Source: Hyphomonadaceae bacterium UBA7672 (GTDB taxonomy: Bacteria > Pseudomonadota > Alphaproteobacteria > Caulobacterales > Hyphomonadaceae). Taken from it: 64,000 bases of DNA. The stretch spans positions 124,001-188,000 of the forward strand of contig DLHI01000026.1 in the NCBI GenBank assembly GCA_002483135.1, written 5' to 3'. Made by a program: the position numbers and the translations under genes. Under the pieces are notes generated by a model. The model had not been told where the DNA came from. It worked only from the letters and a program-made list of their open reading frames with translations, and ran no database searches. Position 1 is the first letter of the stretch. Each line of letters starts with the position of its first letter. Shown here in pieces: positions 25,376-32,785 of the stretch.

Positions 25376-26878
25376 TCAGGCGCCCGATGCGAATATCCGG
25401 CGGCGCTCCACCGAAGAGGGAATCCGCAGGGACTCGCGGTATTTCGCAACCGTGCGGCGCGCGATGTCGACGCCATGTGCGCGCAGGCGTTCGACGATCT
25501 GATCATCGGACAGAACAGAATCGCGGTTTTCCTGGTCGATCATTTCCTTGATGCGGTGACGCACGGATTCGGCCGAATGCGATTCACCGCCCTGCACGGC
25601 CGGAATCGAGGCCGAGAAGAAATACTTAAGCTCGAACACGCCGCGTGGCGTCGACACATACTTGTTCGATGTGACGCGGCTGACAGTCGACTCGTGCATC
25701 TCGACGGCATCCGCCACGGTCTTGAGGTTCAGCGGGCGCAGCGCACGGACGCCGCTGACGAAGAAGCCGTCCTGCTGGCGAACGATTTCGCTGGCCACTT
25801 TCAGGATCGTGCGCGCACGCTGGTCGAGCGACTTGATGAGCCAGTTGGCGGACGCCTGGCATTCGGCAAGGAACGCCTTGTCCTCGTCCTTCTTCGACAG
25901 GCCCGAAACTTCGGCATAATAGGTGCGATCAAGCAGGACGCGGGGCAGCGTGTCGGCATTAAGCTCGACGGCGTAGGTTCCGTTGGGCATTTCCCGCACG
26001 AACACATCCGGCGTGACAGCCGGCGCCGCATCCCCGGCAAAGGCCGCACCCGGGCGCGGCGTCAGCGTGCGGATCTCTGCCAGCATGTCGATGACGTCTT
26101 CCTGGTCGACGCCGCAAATTTCCGACAGGCGCTTGAAGTCGCGCTTTGCCGCAACTTCGAGGTTCGCGATCAGCTTCTGCATCGCCGGATCGAAGCGATC
26201 ACGCTCGATCAACTGCAGCGACAGGCATTCCTGGATGTTACGGGCCATGACGCCTGTGGGCTCGAAGCCGTGACACACGCCAAGCACCGCCTCGACATCC
26301 TCGACATCGGTGCCAAGAGCGGTCGCAATCTCGCTGATATCGCCACGCATGAAGCCGGCTTCGTCCGTCTCCTCGATCAGGCGCGAGGCGATCAGGCGGT
26401 CGGCGTCGTTGAGGCCAGCAAGCTGGAGCTGGTCTTCGAGGTGATCGCGGAGGGACTTTTCCTCCGCAGTGATGGACTCAAGATCGAAATCTTCCGAACG
26501 CTGCTTGCCCGACCCGGCCTTGGACCAGTCGAGCTGCGCCGACGGGCCGCCGGCGGAGGCGCCTTCGGGGCCTTCGGACGGGCTGTCATTTTCGTAGACG
26601 TCGTCGGAGCGGGCATCGAGTTCACGGCTTGCCTTGTCGGCGCCGTCGGACTCGTCCAGCCGCATCTCTTCGCGTTTTTCGGTGGTGCGTTCAGGCGCCT
26701 CTCCGTCCGGGCCTTCATTCTCGGCGCGGGTCAGCAGCGGATTACGCTCGATCTCGGTCTCGACGTATTCGGCGAGTTCGACATTGGAGAGCTGGAGCAG
26801 CTTGATGGCCTGCTGCAGCTGCGGCGTCATGACAAGGGACTGACCCTGTCTCAGCTGCAAGCGATGCGCGAGCGCCAC
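25376..26878 (-). CDS. rpoN: RNA polymerase sigma-54 factor
   Basis: RpoN directs transcription from GG/GC-type promoters with help from AAA+ activators. The protein has 500 residues from a GTG at 26878, chosen because GGGAGG lies six bases upstream and the product then begins VALAHRLQLRQGQSLVMTP, the activator-interacting region I. An ATG further upstream adds an unlikely 19 residues. Region II is acidic. The C-terminal RpoN box reads ARRTVAKYRE. The set lptB-rpoN-hpf-ptsN is conserved. Confidence 0.97.
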   Translation of the reverse strand: MALAHRLQLRQGQSLVMTPQLQQAIKLLQLSNVELAEYVETEIERNPLLTRAENEGPDGEAPERTTEKREEMRLDESDGADKASRELDARSDDVYENDSPSEGPEGASAGGPSAQLDWSKAGSGKQRSEDFDLESITAEEKSLRDHLEDQLQLAGLNDADRLIASRLIEETDEAGFMRGDISEIATALGTDVEDVEAVLGVCHGFEPTGVMARNIQECLSLQLIERDRFDPAMQKLIANLEVAAKRDFKRLSEICGVDQEDVIDMLAEIRTLTPRPGAAFAGDAAPAVTPDVFVREMPNGTYAVELNADTLPRVLLDRTYYAEVSGLSKKDEDKAFLAECQASANWLIKSLDQRARTILKVASEIVRQQDGFFVSGVRALRPLNLKTVADAVEMHESTVSRVTSNKYVSTPRGVFELKYFFSASIPAVQGGESHSAESVRHRIKEMIDQENRDSVLSDDQIVERLRAHGVDIARRTVAKYRESLRIPSSVERRRIFASGA

Positions 26879-27031
26879 CGATAACCTCCCATGGCTCCCG
26901 GCGACACCGATCATCGGCCAGCCGGGCGGAACCAATCCAACGGAGGCTACACTAAGCGCGCGGTATTAAAATTGCATAATCGGCATACCACCGAAATTTC
27001 CGCATCAGCTCAAGTCGCTCCGTGATTCCCG

Positions 27032-27805
27032 TCACTGGGCGGAGAATCTTGCTCCCAGGTAAACGCGGCGGACGTCCTCGTTAGCAAGTACGGCGGCGGG
27101 CGTGCCCTCGAACAGCACCGTGCCGTCATAGATGATCGAGGCGCGGTCAACAATTTCGAGCGTTTCGCGGACCTGATGGTCCGTGATCAGGACGCCCAGG
27201 CCCCTGCCCTTCAGATATCTGACCAGGTCGGAAATATCCGAAACCGCCAGCGGGTCGATCCCCGTGAACGGCTCGTCCAGCAGCATGAAGTTCGGCCGTG
27301 AGGCGAGCGCCCGGGCGATCTCCACCCGGCGGCGTTCACCGCCCGAGAGAGAGTTGGCGTTCTGCTTGGCCAGACGCGATATCTGCAGTTCCTCGAGCAG
27401 GCTCTCGGTCAGCTCCTTGCGCTTGGCCCGCGAGCTTTCGGTCAATTCGGCGACCGACATCACGTTGTCCCACACGCTCATGCCACGGAAGATCGAGTTC
27501 TCCTGCGGCAGATAACCGACGCCAAGCCGCGCGCGCTGGTACATCGGCAGCGCCGTGACGTCCGCCCCGTCGATGGTGACGCGACCGGCATCATTCGCGA
27601 TAAGGCCCATTATCATGTAGAAGCAGGTGGTCTTGCCCGCGCCGTTGGGACCCAGCAGGCCGGCAATCTCGCCGCGTTTCAGATGCAGGCTGACGTCCTT
27701 CACGACCTGACGGCCCTTGAAGGCCTTGGCGAGATTGCTCGCGCGCAGGCCGTCGCGGTCATCAGCTTCAAAGGCGACGGGCGCCGTTTCGTTGCGAACG
27801 TCCAT
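27032..27805 (-). CDS. lptB: LPS export ABC transporter ATP-binding protein LptB
   Basis: LptB powers extraction of lipopolysaccharide from the inner membrane with LptF and LptG. The 257-residue protein has Walker A GPNGAGKTT, the Q-loop YLPQENSIF, signature LSGGERRR, Walker B FMLLDEPF and the H-loop ITDHQVRE. The ATG at 27805 is used; the longer frame would add a low-complexity Arg/Ser stretch and overlap lptA. It is seven bases downstream of lptA. Confidence 0.96.
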   Translation of the reverse strand: MDVRNETAPVAFEADDRDGLRASNLAKAFKGRQVVKDVSLHLKRGEIAGLLGPNGAGKTTCFYMIMGLIANDAGRVTIDGADVTALPMYQRARLGVGYLPQENSIFRGMSVWDNVMSVAELTESSRAKRKELTESLLEELQISRLAKQNANSLSGGERRRVEIARALASRPNFMLLDEPFTGIDPLAVSDISDLVRYLKGRGLGVLITDHQVRETLEIVDRASIIYDGTVLFEGTPAAVLANEDVRRVYLGARFSAQ

Positions 27806-27812
27806 CTCGATC

Positions 27813-28376
27813 TCAGTTCCCCGACGGAGCAGAAGGCGCGGGCGCCGGCGACGCGGGCGGATTGCGGCTCGCGGGCGTGAAGATGGAGGTGACGCGATCG
27901 TTCGGCGTGCCGGTGATGATCGTGCGGCCCTCGCCGACCTTGTAGACGACCTGCTTGCCACGCACGACGCCATCGGCCCCGCGCGAGAGGATCACGTCGC
28001 CCGTGATCGTGATCGTGTCGGTGGGATAGTCGTACGAGGCGCGGTCGCCTTTGATGCGGACGTCAGGCGCCGTGTAGTAGATGTTGCCTTCGGCGATCAG
28101 CTTCTCGATCGCCTCGCAGGCGGGCGCTTCGCCGCCGGCTGCAGGACCCGTCTGGCAGATGACGGTGAGCTTGTCGGTGGTGATGCGGCTGTCGCCCTGG
28201 GTGGCGACGACATTGCCCGTGTAGACGCCGCGGCCTTCATTCTGGAGATAGGAGGCCTGGCTCGACGTGATCTCGATCGGCGCATCCGAGCGGCCGATCT
28301 GCGCATGTGCTGCGCCACACGCCAGAACGGCGGCGGCAAGCCCTGCGAACACTCCGGCGGTTTGCGACCACACCAT
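27813..28376 (-). CDS. lptA: LPS transport periplasmic protein LptA
   Basis: LptA forms the periplasmic bridge that carries lipopolysaccharide to the outer membrane. The 187-residue protein begins with a signal peptide ending in GAAHA. The OstA-type beta-jellyroll repeats are seen as ITSSQASYLQNEGRGVYTGNV and DKLTVICQTG. A Pro/Ala-rich tail follows. The ATG at 28376 gives a clean signal peptide and avoids overlap with lptC. Confidence 0.9.
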   Translation of the reverse strand: MVWSQTAGVFAGLAAAVLACGAAHAQIGRSDAPIEITSSQASYLQNEGRGVYTGNVVATQGDSRITTDKLTVICQTGPAAGGEAPACEAIEKLIAEGNIYYTAPDVRIKGDRASYDYPTDTITITGDVILSRGADGVVRGKQVVYKVGEGRTIITGTPNDRVTSIFTPASRNPPASPAPAPSAPSGN

Positions 28377-28407
28377 ACCAATCACCCTGTTACTGCCCGG
28401 CCGGAGC

Positions 28408-29046
28408 CTAGTTCCGCTTCTTCTTGGCCTGGAATCTTGTCCAAACATTGCCCTTCAGGATGATGCGGTTGCCATCATCGAGAACCTCATAGGCGTCGGC
28501 GCGGACATCGCCAATGGGCCCCTTGCCCTCCAGCGGATCCTGCCCCTCGACGCGGTTATCCCGCACATGCATGCGCGTCCGCTGGGAGGTGAAGGTGTAG
28601 CCGGCGGCGTCTGTCATCACCACGTCGCCGACCAGGTCGAGCACCTCGGTTTCCGCGTTCCATACGCCTTCGCGGGCCTGCACGGTCGATGAGGCCGCAT
28701 CCTTCAGGCGCGGGTTCACGAGGTCGATCAGGGCGACATTGTCGCGGCGGCGGCGGGCGGTTTCGGCGGTCAGCGTGTAGGGGCGCTCGTTGGCGTCATA
28801 GCCGTCAAAGCGCGGTCCCAGCACCGTGACGCTGAGCCCCGTGGCGCCGGGTTCCGCCCCCTTCTGGCGCAGGCTGCTCTCGATCACGGTGCCCAGCAGC
28901 CAGCCGGCCGAAAGCACAGCCCCGATCGTGAAAAGCAGGCGCAGGATGTGAACCAGCGCAGTGCGGGCCCTGGCCTCCTTCAGCGAGGTGGCCCGGCGCG
29001 GACCCCAGAGGTCCATCGAGTGACGAGAATGGGCGGCAGTAGCCAT
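28408..29046 (-). CDS. lptC: LPS export protein LptC
   Basis: LptC is a single-span inner-membrane protein that passes lipopolysaccharide from LptBFG to LptA. The 212-residue protein has a membrane segment at about residues 34-54 (HILRLLFTIGAVLSAGWLLG) and a periplasmic jellyroll with YTLTAETARR and EGVWNAETEVLDL. The ATG at 29046 is chosen; a TTG at 29067 would add seven residues. Gene order rnd-lptC-lptA-lptB is typical of Alphaproteobacteria. Confidence 0.9.
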   Translation of the reverse strand: MATAAHSRHSMDLWGPRRATSLKEARARTALVHILRLLFTIGAVLSAGWLLGTVIESSLRQKGAEPGATGLSVTVLGPRFDGYDANERPYTLTAETARRRRDNVALIDLVNPRLKDAASSTVQAREGVWNAETEVLDLVGDVVMTDAAGYTFTSQRTRMHVRDNRVEGQDPLEGKGPIGDVRADAYEVLDDGNRIILKGNVWTRFQAKKKRN

Positions 29047-29153
29047 GCGCCAGCCTAGATCGGACAAGCCGCCCGAGGAAACCGGGCGCGCGCAGCGTTA
29101 CCCCTGAATCGGGCGGAATTTCCACCTTTTCAGGTGGCGAGAGCCCGAAATCC

Positions 29154-29768
29154 TCAGCTGTGTGCAAAAATATCCTGATCAGCCCAGCCCGAGAGGTCGA
29201 GCGCGGCCCGCACGGGCAGGAAGTCGAAACAGGCCTGGGCCAGTTCCGTCCGGCCTTCCCGCTCCAGCATCACGTCCAGCCGGGCCTTGATTTCGTGCAG
29301 GTAGAGGACGTCCGAGGCGGCATAGGCCAGCTGGGCGTCGGTCAGCTTGTCGGCGCCCCAGTCGGAGCTCTGCTGGGCCTTGGACATGTCGATATTGAGG
29401 ACCTCGCGCGAGAGGTCCTTGAGTCCGTGGCGGTCGGTGTAGGTCCGCGCAAGGCGCGAGGCGATCTTGGTGCAGTAGACGGGGAAACAGGGCGCGCCGA
29501 GCCATTGCTGGATCATCGCGAGGTCAAAGCGCGCGAAGTGGAAGATCTTGAGGACGCGCGGGTTGGCGACGAGCGCCTTGAGATTGGGACAGTTGTAGTC
29601 CGGCCGTTTGAGGCGGACGACATGAGCGTCCCCCTTCCCGTCCGACAGCTGGACCACGCACAGGGCATCCCGGAACGGGTTCAGTCCCATGGTTTCCGTG
29701 TCGATCGCGACGGACCCCTCGAACTTCACATCCGCCGGAAGGTCGCCGTCGTGGTGGTGGATCGCCAA
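29154..29768 (-). CDS. rnd: Ribonuclease D-type 3'-5' exonuclease (short form)
   Basis: The 204-residue protein is a DEDD exonuclease domain without the HRDC domains found in longer RNase D. The motif I residues are in AIDTETMGL, motif II in HFARFDL and motif III in YAASDVLYL. It likely trims tRNA or other small RNA. The start is TTG at 29768 with GAGGAG upstream. It is the last core gene before the genomic island begins at about 29855. Confidence 0.93.
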   Translation of the reverse strand: MAIHHHDGDLPADVKFEGSVAIDTETMGLNPFRDALCVVQLSDGKGDAHVVRLKRPDYNCPNLKALVANPRVLKIFHFARFDLAMIQQWLGAPCFPVYCTKIASRLARTYTDRHGLKDLSREVLNIDMSKAQQSSDWGADKLTDAQLAYAASDVLYLHEIKARLDVMLEREGRTELAQACFDFLPVRAALDLSGWADQDIFAHS

Positions 29769-29854
29769 AGTCAGTCTCCTCGTCTGAAGCCGAGGAATGG
29801 CGAGAAGCCGATTTTCGGCAGCTCCAGGCGCTGTCCATCAGCGACCCGGGAAAG

Positions 29855-29882
29855 TGGTGCCAGAAGAGGACCCATCGAACCT
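29855..29882. repeat. Left attachment-site remnant of tRNA-Leu 3' end
   Basis: TGGTGCC followed by AGAAGAGGAC and, after CCAT, CGAACCT matches the plus-strand end of tRNA-Leu at 45168-45193 with one base deleted and three inserted. The orientation is the same at both sites, as expected for attL/attR. Confidence 0.75.
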
Positions 29883-29919
29883 TATTTTTGCAAGATAAAT
29901 CGGCGCAAACTGGAGTTAC

Positions 29920-29940
29920 TACCAACAAAAATACCAACAA
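29920..29940. repeat. Left inner repeat, putative integrase arm site
   Basis: This 21-base sequence contains TACCAACA twice, 13 bases apart. It matches 45027-45047 at 20 of 21 positions and in the same orientation. Such paired short direct repeats near both att sites are consistent with arm-type integrase binding, which is an inference. Confidence 0.65.
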
Positions 29941-29979
29941 CTGAATCTCGCCCTAGGCGCGTGGGATAATATTCCTATT

Positions 29980-30534
29980 TTGGCTGCAGTCACAGATGAA
30001 GCGAGAGCCAAGTTGAGCGATTTAGATGATGATCCACGCAAAGCGTTGGCGGCTGCAATTCTTGCTTCACAGCAACTCGTCATCACGTCGAGCAACATTC
30101 CCACGACGCGGAGCTTAGCTGAAAGCCCCGCTGAACGAATCCTTCGCCGCCAAGAAAGAATGGTCGACAGATTGCTGGGCCATTCACGGTTCGGTCCAGG
30201 CCCCAAGCTCCTCGCGGAATTGCAGCAGCAAGTTGCCCAGCTACAGGCGGAGTTAGCGCAGACACGCGATGCATTGGCCACGGCGCAAAGCGAACTGGCA
30301 CATGAACTGATGAACCCGAATTCCCGATCAGCGCTGGAAAGGCTTGTGATAGCCGTGATTGCCGGCGGTTACGGCGTAAAGGAGGAAACGAACACAAGAC
30401 GGGATTCCATCGCGATAGAGATTTCGGACGACGCGATGGAAATCTACGGAATGACGCTCGATCCAAAGACGGTTCGAACGTACGTATATTCAGCTTGGGC
30501 CAAAGAGAAAAAACAGCGGAAACCGCCGCGCTAA
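29980..30534 (+). CDS. Hypothetical island protein with coiled coil
   Basis: I do not recognise this protein of about 184 residues. It is mostly helical, with a strong heptad-like stretch near residues 75-108 (LLAELQQQVAQLQAELAQT) and a basic C-terminus (KEKKQRKPPR). The only in-frame start is a TTG at 29980 without a clear ribosome site, preceded by an AT-rich GATAATAT that might be a promoter -10. Lower GC than the core suggests it came with the island. The start is uncertain. Confidence 0.5.
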   Translation: MAAVTDEARAKLSDLDDDPRKALAAAILASQQLVITSSNIPTTRSLAESPAERILRRQERMVDRLLGHSRFGPGPKLLAELQQQVAQLQAELAQTRDALATAQSELAHELMNPNSRSALERLVIAVIAGGYGVKEETNTRRDSIAIEISDDAMEIYGMTLDPKTVRTYVYSAWAKEKKQRKPPR

Positions 30535-30618
30535 GGGATTCCCTTTCGACCTCTTCGGCTTCCCACTCAGATCATCTCAACTCTCCTAGCATCGCAGCAT
30601 CCAACTGAGAGGTGAGTC

Positions 30619-30819
30619 GTGACGACTGCTGCAACACAACCGAGCCGCTTCCTGCGGCTTCGTTCCATCATCGCACCCGAAGGCCCGATCCCTGTGAGCA
30701 AGTCTACTTGGTGGGCTGGTGTAAAGGATGGCCGCTTCCCGAAACCCATCAAGCTCGGGCCACGCATCACCGTTTGGAAAGCCGAAGATATAGAACAGCT
30801 GCTCAGTCGGCGGTCGTGA
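30619..30819 (+). CDS. AlpA-family transcriptional regulator
   Basis: This small winged-helix protein of 66 residues resembles phage AlpA/excisionase proteins. It has FLRLRSIIAP, SKSTWWAGVKDGRFPKPIKLG (the helix-turn-helix with the FPKPIKLG wing) and the final WKAEDIEQLL. The start is GTG at 30619 with GAGAGG six bases upstream. AlpA-type genes next to integrated elements often activate the integrase or act as excisionase; that role here is inferred. Confidence 0.85.
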   Translation: MTTAATQPSRFLRLRSIIAPEGPIPVSKSTWWAGVKDGRFPKPIKLGPRITVWKAEDIEQLLSRRS

Positions 30820-30848
30820 CGCCCTACGCTGTCCGAGACTTCGCTGAC

Positions 30849-31922
30849 ATGAGCAAGCGCTTCATTCCAAAATGGCCCGTGCGGGGCTCCAGCAACGCGC
30901 TGATGCTTGTTTGCCTGATCCAATGGGCAGACGACAACGGAATGTGCTGGGCATCGAGCGAGCAGCTCTCGTCGTTTGCCAACTGCTGCGGCGAGACAGC
31001 CCGGAAGTGCATCAACGAACTCGTCAGGGCCGGATGCGTCACCAAGAGCCGCTCAGAGCGTGGCGACGATGGTTCATTCGCAATGAACTCTTACCAGCTC
31101 GATCTGCAAAACCCGCGCATCGCCACCATGTTTTCGGCACTGCGAAATCCTGACCGAGAAACGTCCCAGGCCAGCCCTACCCAATTTCCTGGTGGCCAAC
31201 AATCTTGCAACACCCAAGGAAATCGATGCGCGAAACCTTTGGACCCCCACCAAGATTCTGGTGCACGCGGTTATAAGGATACGCGCGCGAGCGCGCGCGC
31301 GTCTTCTATCCTCCTCCCTCCTTCCTTACCCGGCGACTATTTCATCGAGGACGAAGAACTTCGGGCTCAGGTGGAGCGTGTTCTTTCGGTTTGCGGAATG
31401 GGACTCGCGGATATTTCCACACCCGGCCTGTTGGATAGTCTGGTTGACTGTCTGCCGGTTGCGCTGGCTGCAGGCTACGATTTCGACTTGGACATCCTCG
31501 AATGCGTGAAGAGTCGAACGAAACACTTTCGCACCGACCCTCTCTGGAGCTTCAGGCTGACGTTCCTTGAGGATCTGCCCAAATGGCATCAGTCGCGGAA
31601 GGAGAAAGAGCGGCGTAAGGCGCTACGAAAGGTTGACCAGACGACAGCGCCGAAATCTGCCGGCAAGCCTGGCACGAGATCGCGGAAGGAAGAACTCGAC
31701 GCGATGCTTGCGAATTCGCACATTTCGGCTGGCGGTCAGCCGGGTAGCACCGAGCAGGAAATCCAGCGCCTGCAGAACTACCTTCGGCATCTCGAAGATC
31801 GCAATCCGCCTGATTGGCTTCTGGATGCGCAGGACAAGTATCTCACAGGCCGCGAGCGTGAGCAGGCTTTCGAAAGCATGCGCGATCAGTACCGAGCGCG
31901 ACTGCAGGCCTTGGGCGGGTGA
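30849..31922 (+). CDS. Phage/island helix-turn-helix protein, putative replication factor
   Basis: The protein has 357 residues. Its N-terminus (SSNALMLVCLIQWADDNG, then CWASSEQLSSFANCCGETARKCINEL) is a winged helix as in phage and plasmid replication initiators of the helix_turn_helix_36 type. The middle is low-complexity and contains a CG-alternating DNA stretch. The C-terminal third is charged with a predicted coiled coil (EQEIQRLQNYLRHLEDR). An alternative GTG start at 30816 overlaps the AlpA gene stop. No helicase or endonuclease motif is visible, so the replication role is tentative. Confidence 0.6.
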   Translation: MSKRFIPKWPVRGSSNALMLVCLIQWADDNGMCWASSEQLSSFANCCGETARKCINELVRAGCVTKSRSERGDDGSFAMNSYQLDLQNPRIATMFSALRNPDRETSQASPTQFPGGQQSCNTQGNRCAKPLDPHQDSGARGYKDTRASARASSILLPPSLPGDYFIEDEELRAQVERVLSVCGMGLADISTPGLLDSLVDCLPVALAAGYDFDLDILECVKSRTKHFRTDPLWSFRLTFLEDLPKWHQSRKEKERRKALRKVDQTTAPKSAGKPGTRSRKEELDAMLANSHISAGGQPGSTEQEIQRLQNYLRHLEDRNPPDWLLDAQDKYLTGREREQAFESMRDQYRARLQALGG

Positions 31923-32017
31923 GGCCCCACCCCCGCCTTGGGTCCTTCCCCGACAAAGATCACATACGGGCAGCCGAAAGGCGTGATATTGCGCCAGTCA
32001 CAGCGCTAGCGAAAAGC

Positions 32018-32053
32018 CGCACGCGTGCGCACGGATTATCGCGCACGCGTGCG
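32018..32053. terminator. Strong inverted repeat made of two 12-base palindromes
   Basis: CGCACGCGTGCG occurs at 32018-32029 and 32042-32053. With flanking bases the copies form a perfect 13-bp stem with a ten-base loop. It lies between convergent genes. On the minus strand it is followed by CTTTTC, so it may end the Fur-family gene transcript. Each 12-base unit is self-complementary and could instead be a protein site. Confidence 0.6.
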
Positions 32054-32060
32054 TTGGCTG

Positions 32061-32528
32061 CTATTTTCCCTGACGTCGACAATCGGGGCAGGAGCCATGA
32101 ATTTCGATCACAGCTCGATCAGACTTGAAGGCCACCGAAGCAGCTTCGCTCGCGAAGTCCGCCATTATGCTATCCACGTCCAGCTCATCGACTCTTCCGC
32201 ACTCGCTGCAAAGAAGCATGGCCGGCGTATGCGGGTGGTCCCAATGTCGACAGGGCATAAATGCTTGCAGGCTGGCGATGCGATGTATGAGGCCCATCTC
32301 AAGCAGGAAGTCCAACGTCCGATAAATGGTCGGCGGCATTGCTTTGCGGGGGTGGCTGATACGTGCAAGCAGGTCGTACGCTCCTATGGGCGCATCTGCT
32401 TCAAGAAGGGCGGTCAGCACTTTTCGGCGTAGTGGAGTCAGATTGCCGTTGCGTGCGCGACACAGCCGCTCCGCAGCCTGCAAACACGTCGCAACGTCTT
32501 CAGGCACACGTTTCAAGCGTCGCGCCAT
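32061..32528 (-). CDS. Fur/Zur-family metal-responsive regulator
   Basis: This Fur-family repressor has 155 residues. It has a winged-helix domain (LTPLRRKVLTALLEADAPIGAYDLL; TIYRTLDFLLEMGLI), a regulatory site HWDHPH, and structural zinc cysteine pairs CSEC (107-110) and CPDC (147-150). The His-rich region and the pattern MPCRHWDHPHTPAMLLC are closer to Zur than to ferric Fur. It is downstream of the P1B-4 ATPase on the same strand. It probably controls zinc-related genes of the island or the host, but which genes is unknown. Confidence 0.85.
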   Translation of the reverse strand: MARRLKRVPEDVATCLQAAERLCRARNGNLTPLRRKVLTALLEADAPIGAYDLLARISHPRKAMPPTIYRTLDFLLEMGLIHRIASLQAFMPCRHWDHPHTPAMLLCSECGRVDELDVDSIMADFASEAASVAFKSDRAVIEIHGSCPDCRRQGK

Positions 32529-32785
32529 CTGACCTTTTCCAATCCCGACGCGTTAGCGTCCCGTCTTGTGATCTCCTGCGAGCCAAGCAGGCGCAGCGCC
32601 TGGCCTGCTCGATGAAAGCCAGACAAGGCCCAAATCTCGAGGGAGATGTTGAACGGCTTCAACATCTCCCTCATGCGCTCGACCGTGGGGGTGGCCGAGT
32701 ACATTCGCCGACCGAGGGGCTTGGGGGGACGATTCCCTGAAGCCGGCGAGAGTTGAAAACTGGAATGGGTCAGAAAATCCATCAC
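32513..32785 (-). CDS. Possible small protein between ATPase and Zur-like gene
   Basis: A 90-residue frame starts with ATGA overlapping the ATPase stop and ends 16 bases inside the Zur-like gene. The product is Arg-rich with no recognisable domain. A perfect 15-bp palindrome (32639-32672) lies inside, which is unusual for coding DNA. The region may be an intergenic control region instead. I give it low weight. Confidence 0.25.
   Translation of the reverse strand: MMDFLTHSSFQLSPASGNRPPKPLGRRMYSATPTVERMREMLKPFNISLEIWALSGFHRAGQALRLLGSQEITRRDANASGLEKVRWRDA
32639..32672. promoter_or_regulatory. Perfect 15-bp palindrome upstream of the Zur-like gene
   Basis: GAGGGAGATGTTGAA and its exact reverse complement flank a four-base centre. 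It ends about 110 bases before the Zur-like start. The ATGTT / AACAT core recalls Zur boxes, but the half-site spacing is wider. No T-run follows on the minus strand that would make it a strong terminator. An operator is the favoured but unproven reading. Confidence 0.5.

Noticed and set aside
27805..27973. N-terminal extension of LptB
   Set aside because: Low-complexity Arg/Ser residues not found in the family, and it overlaps lptA coding sequence.
30612..30848. Upstream extension of the phage-type HTH frame across the AlpA gene
   Set aside because: It overlaps the better-supported AlpA gene in another frame; the HTH domain begins near 30849.
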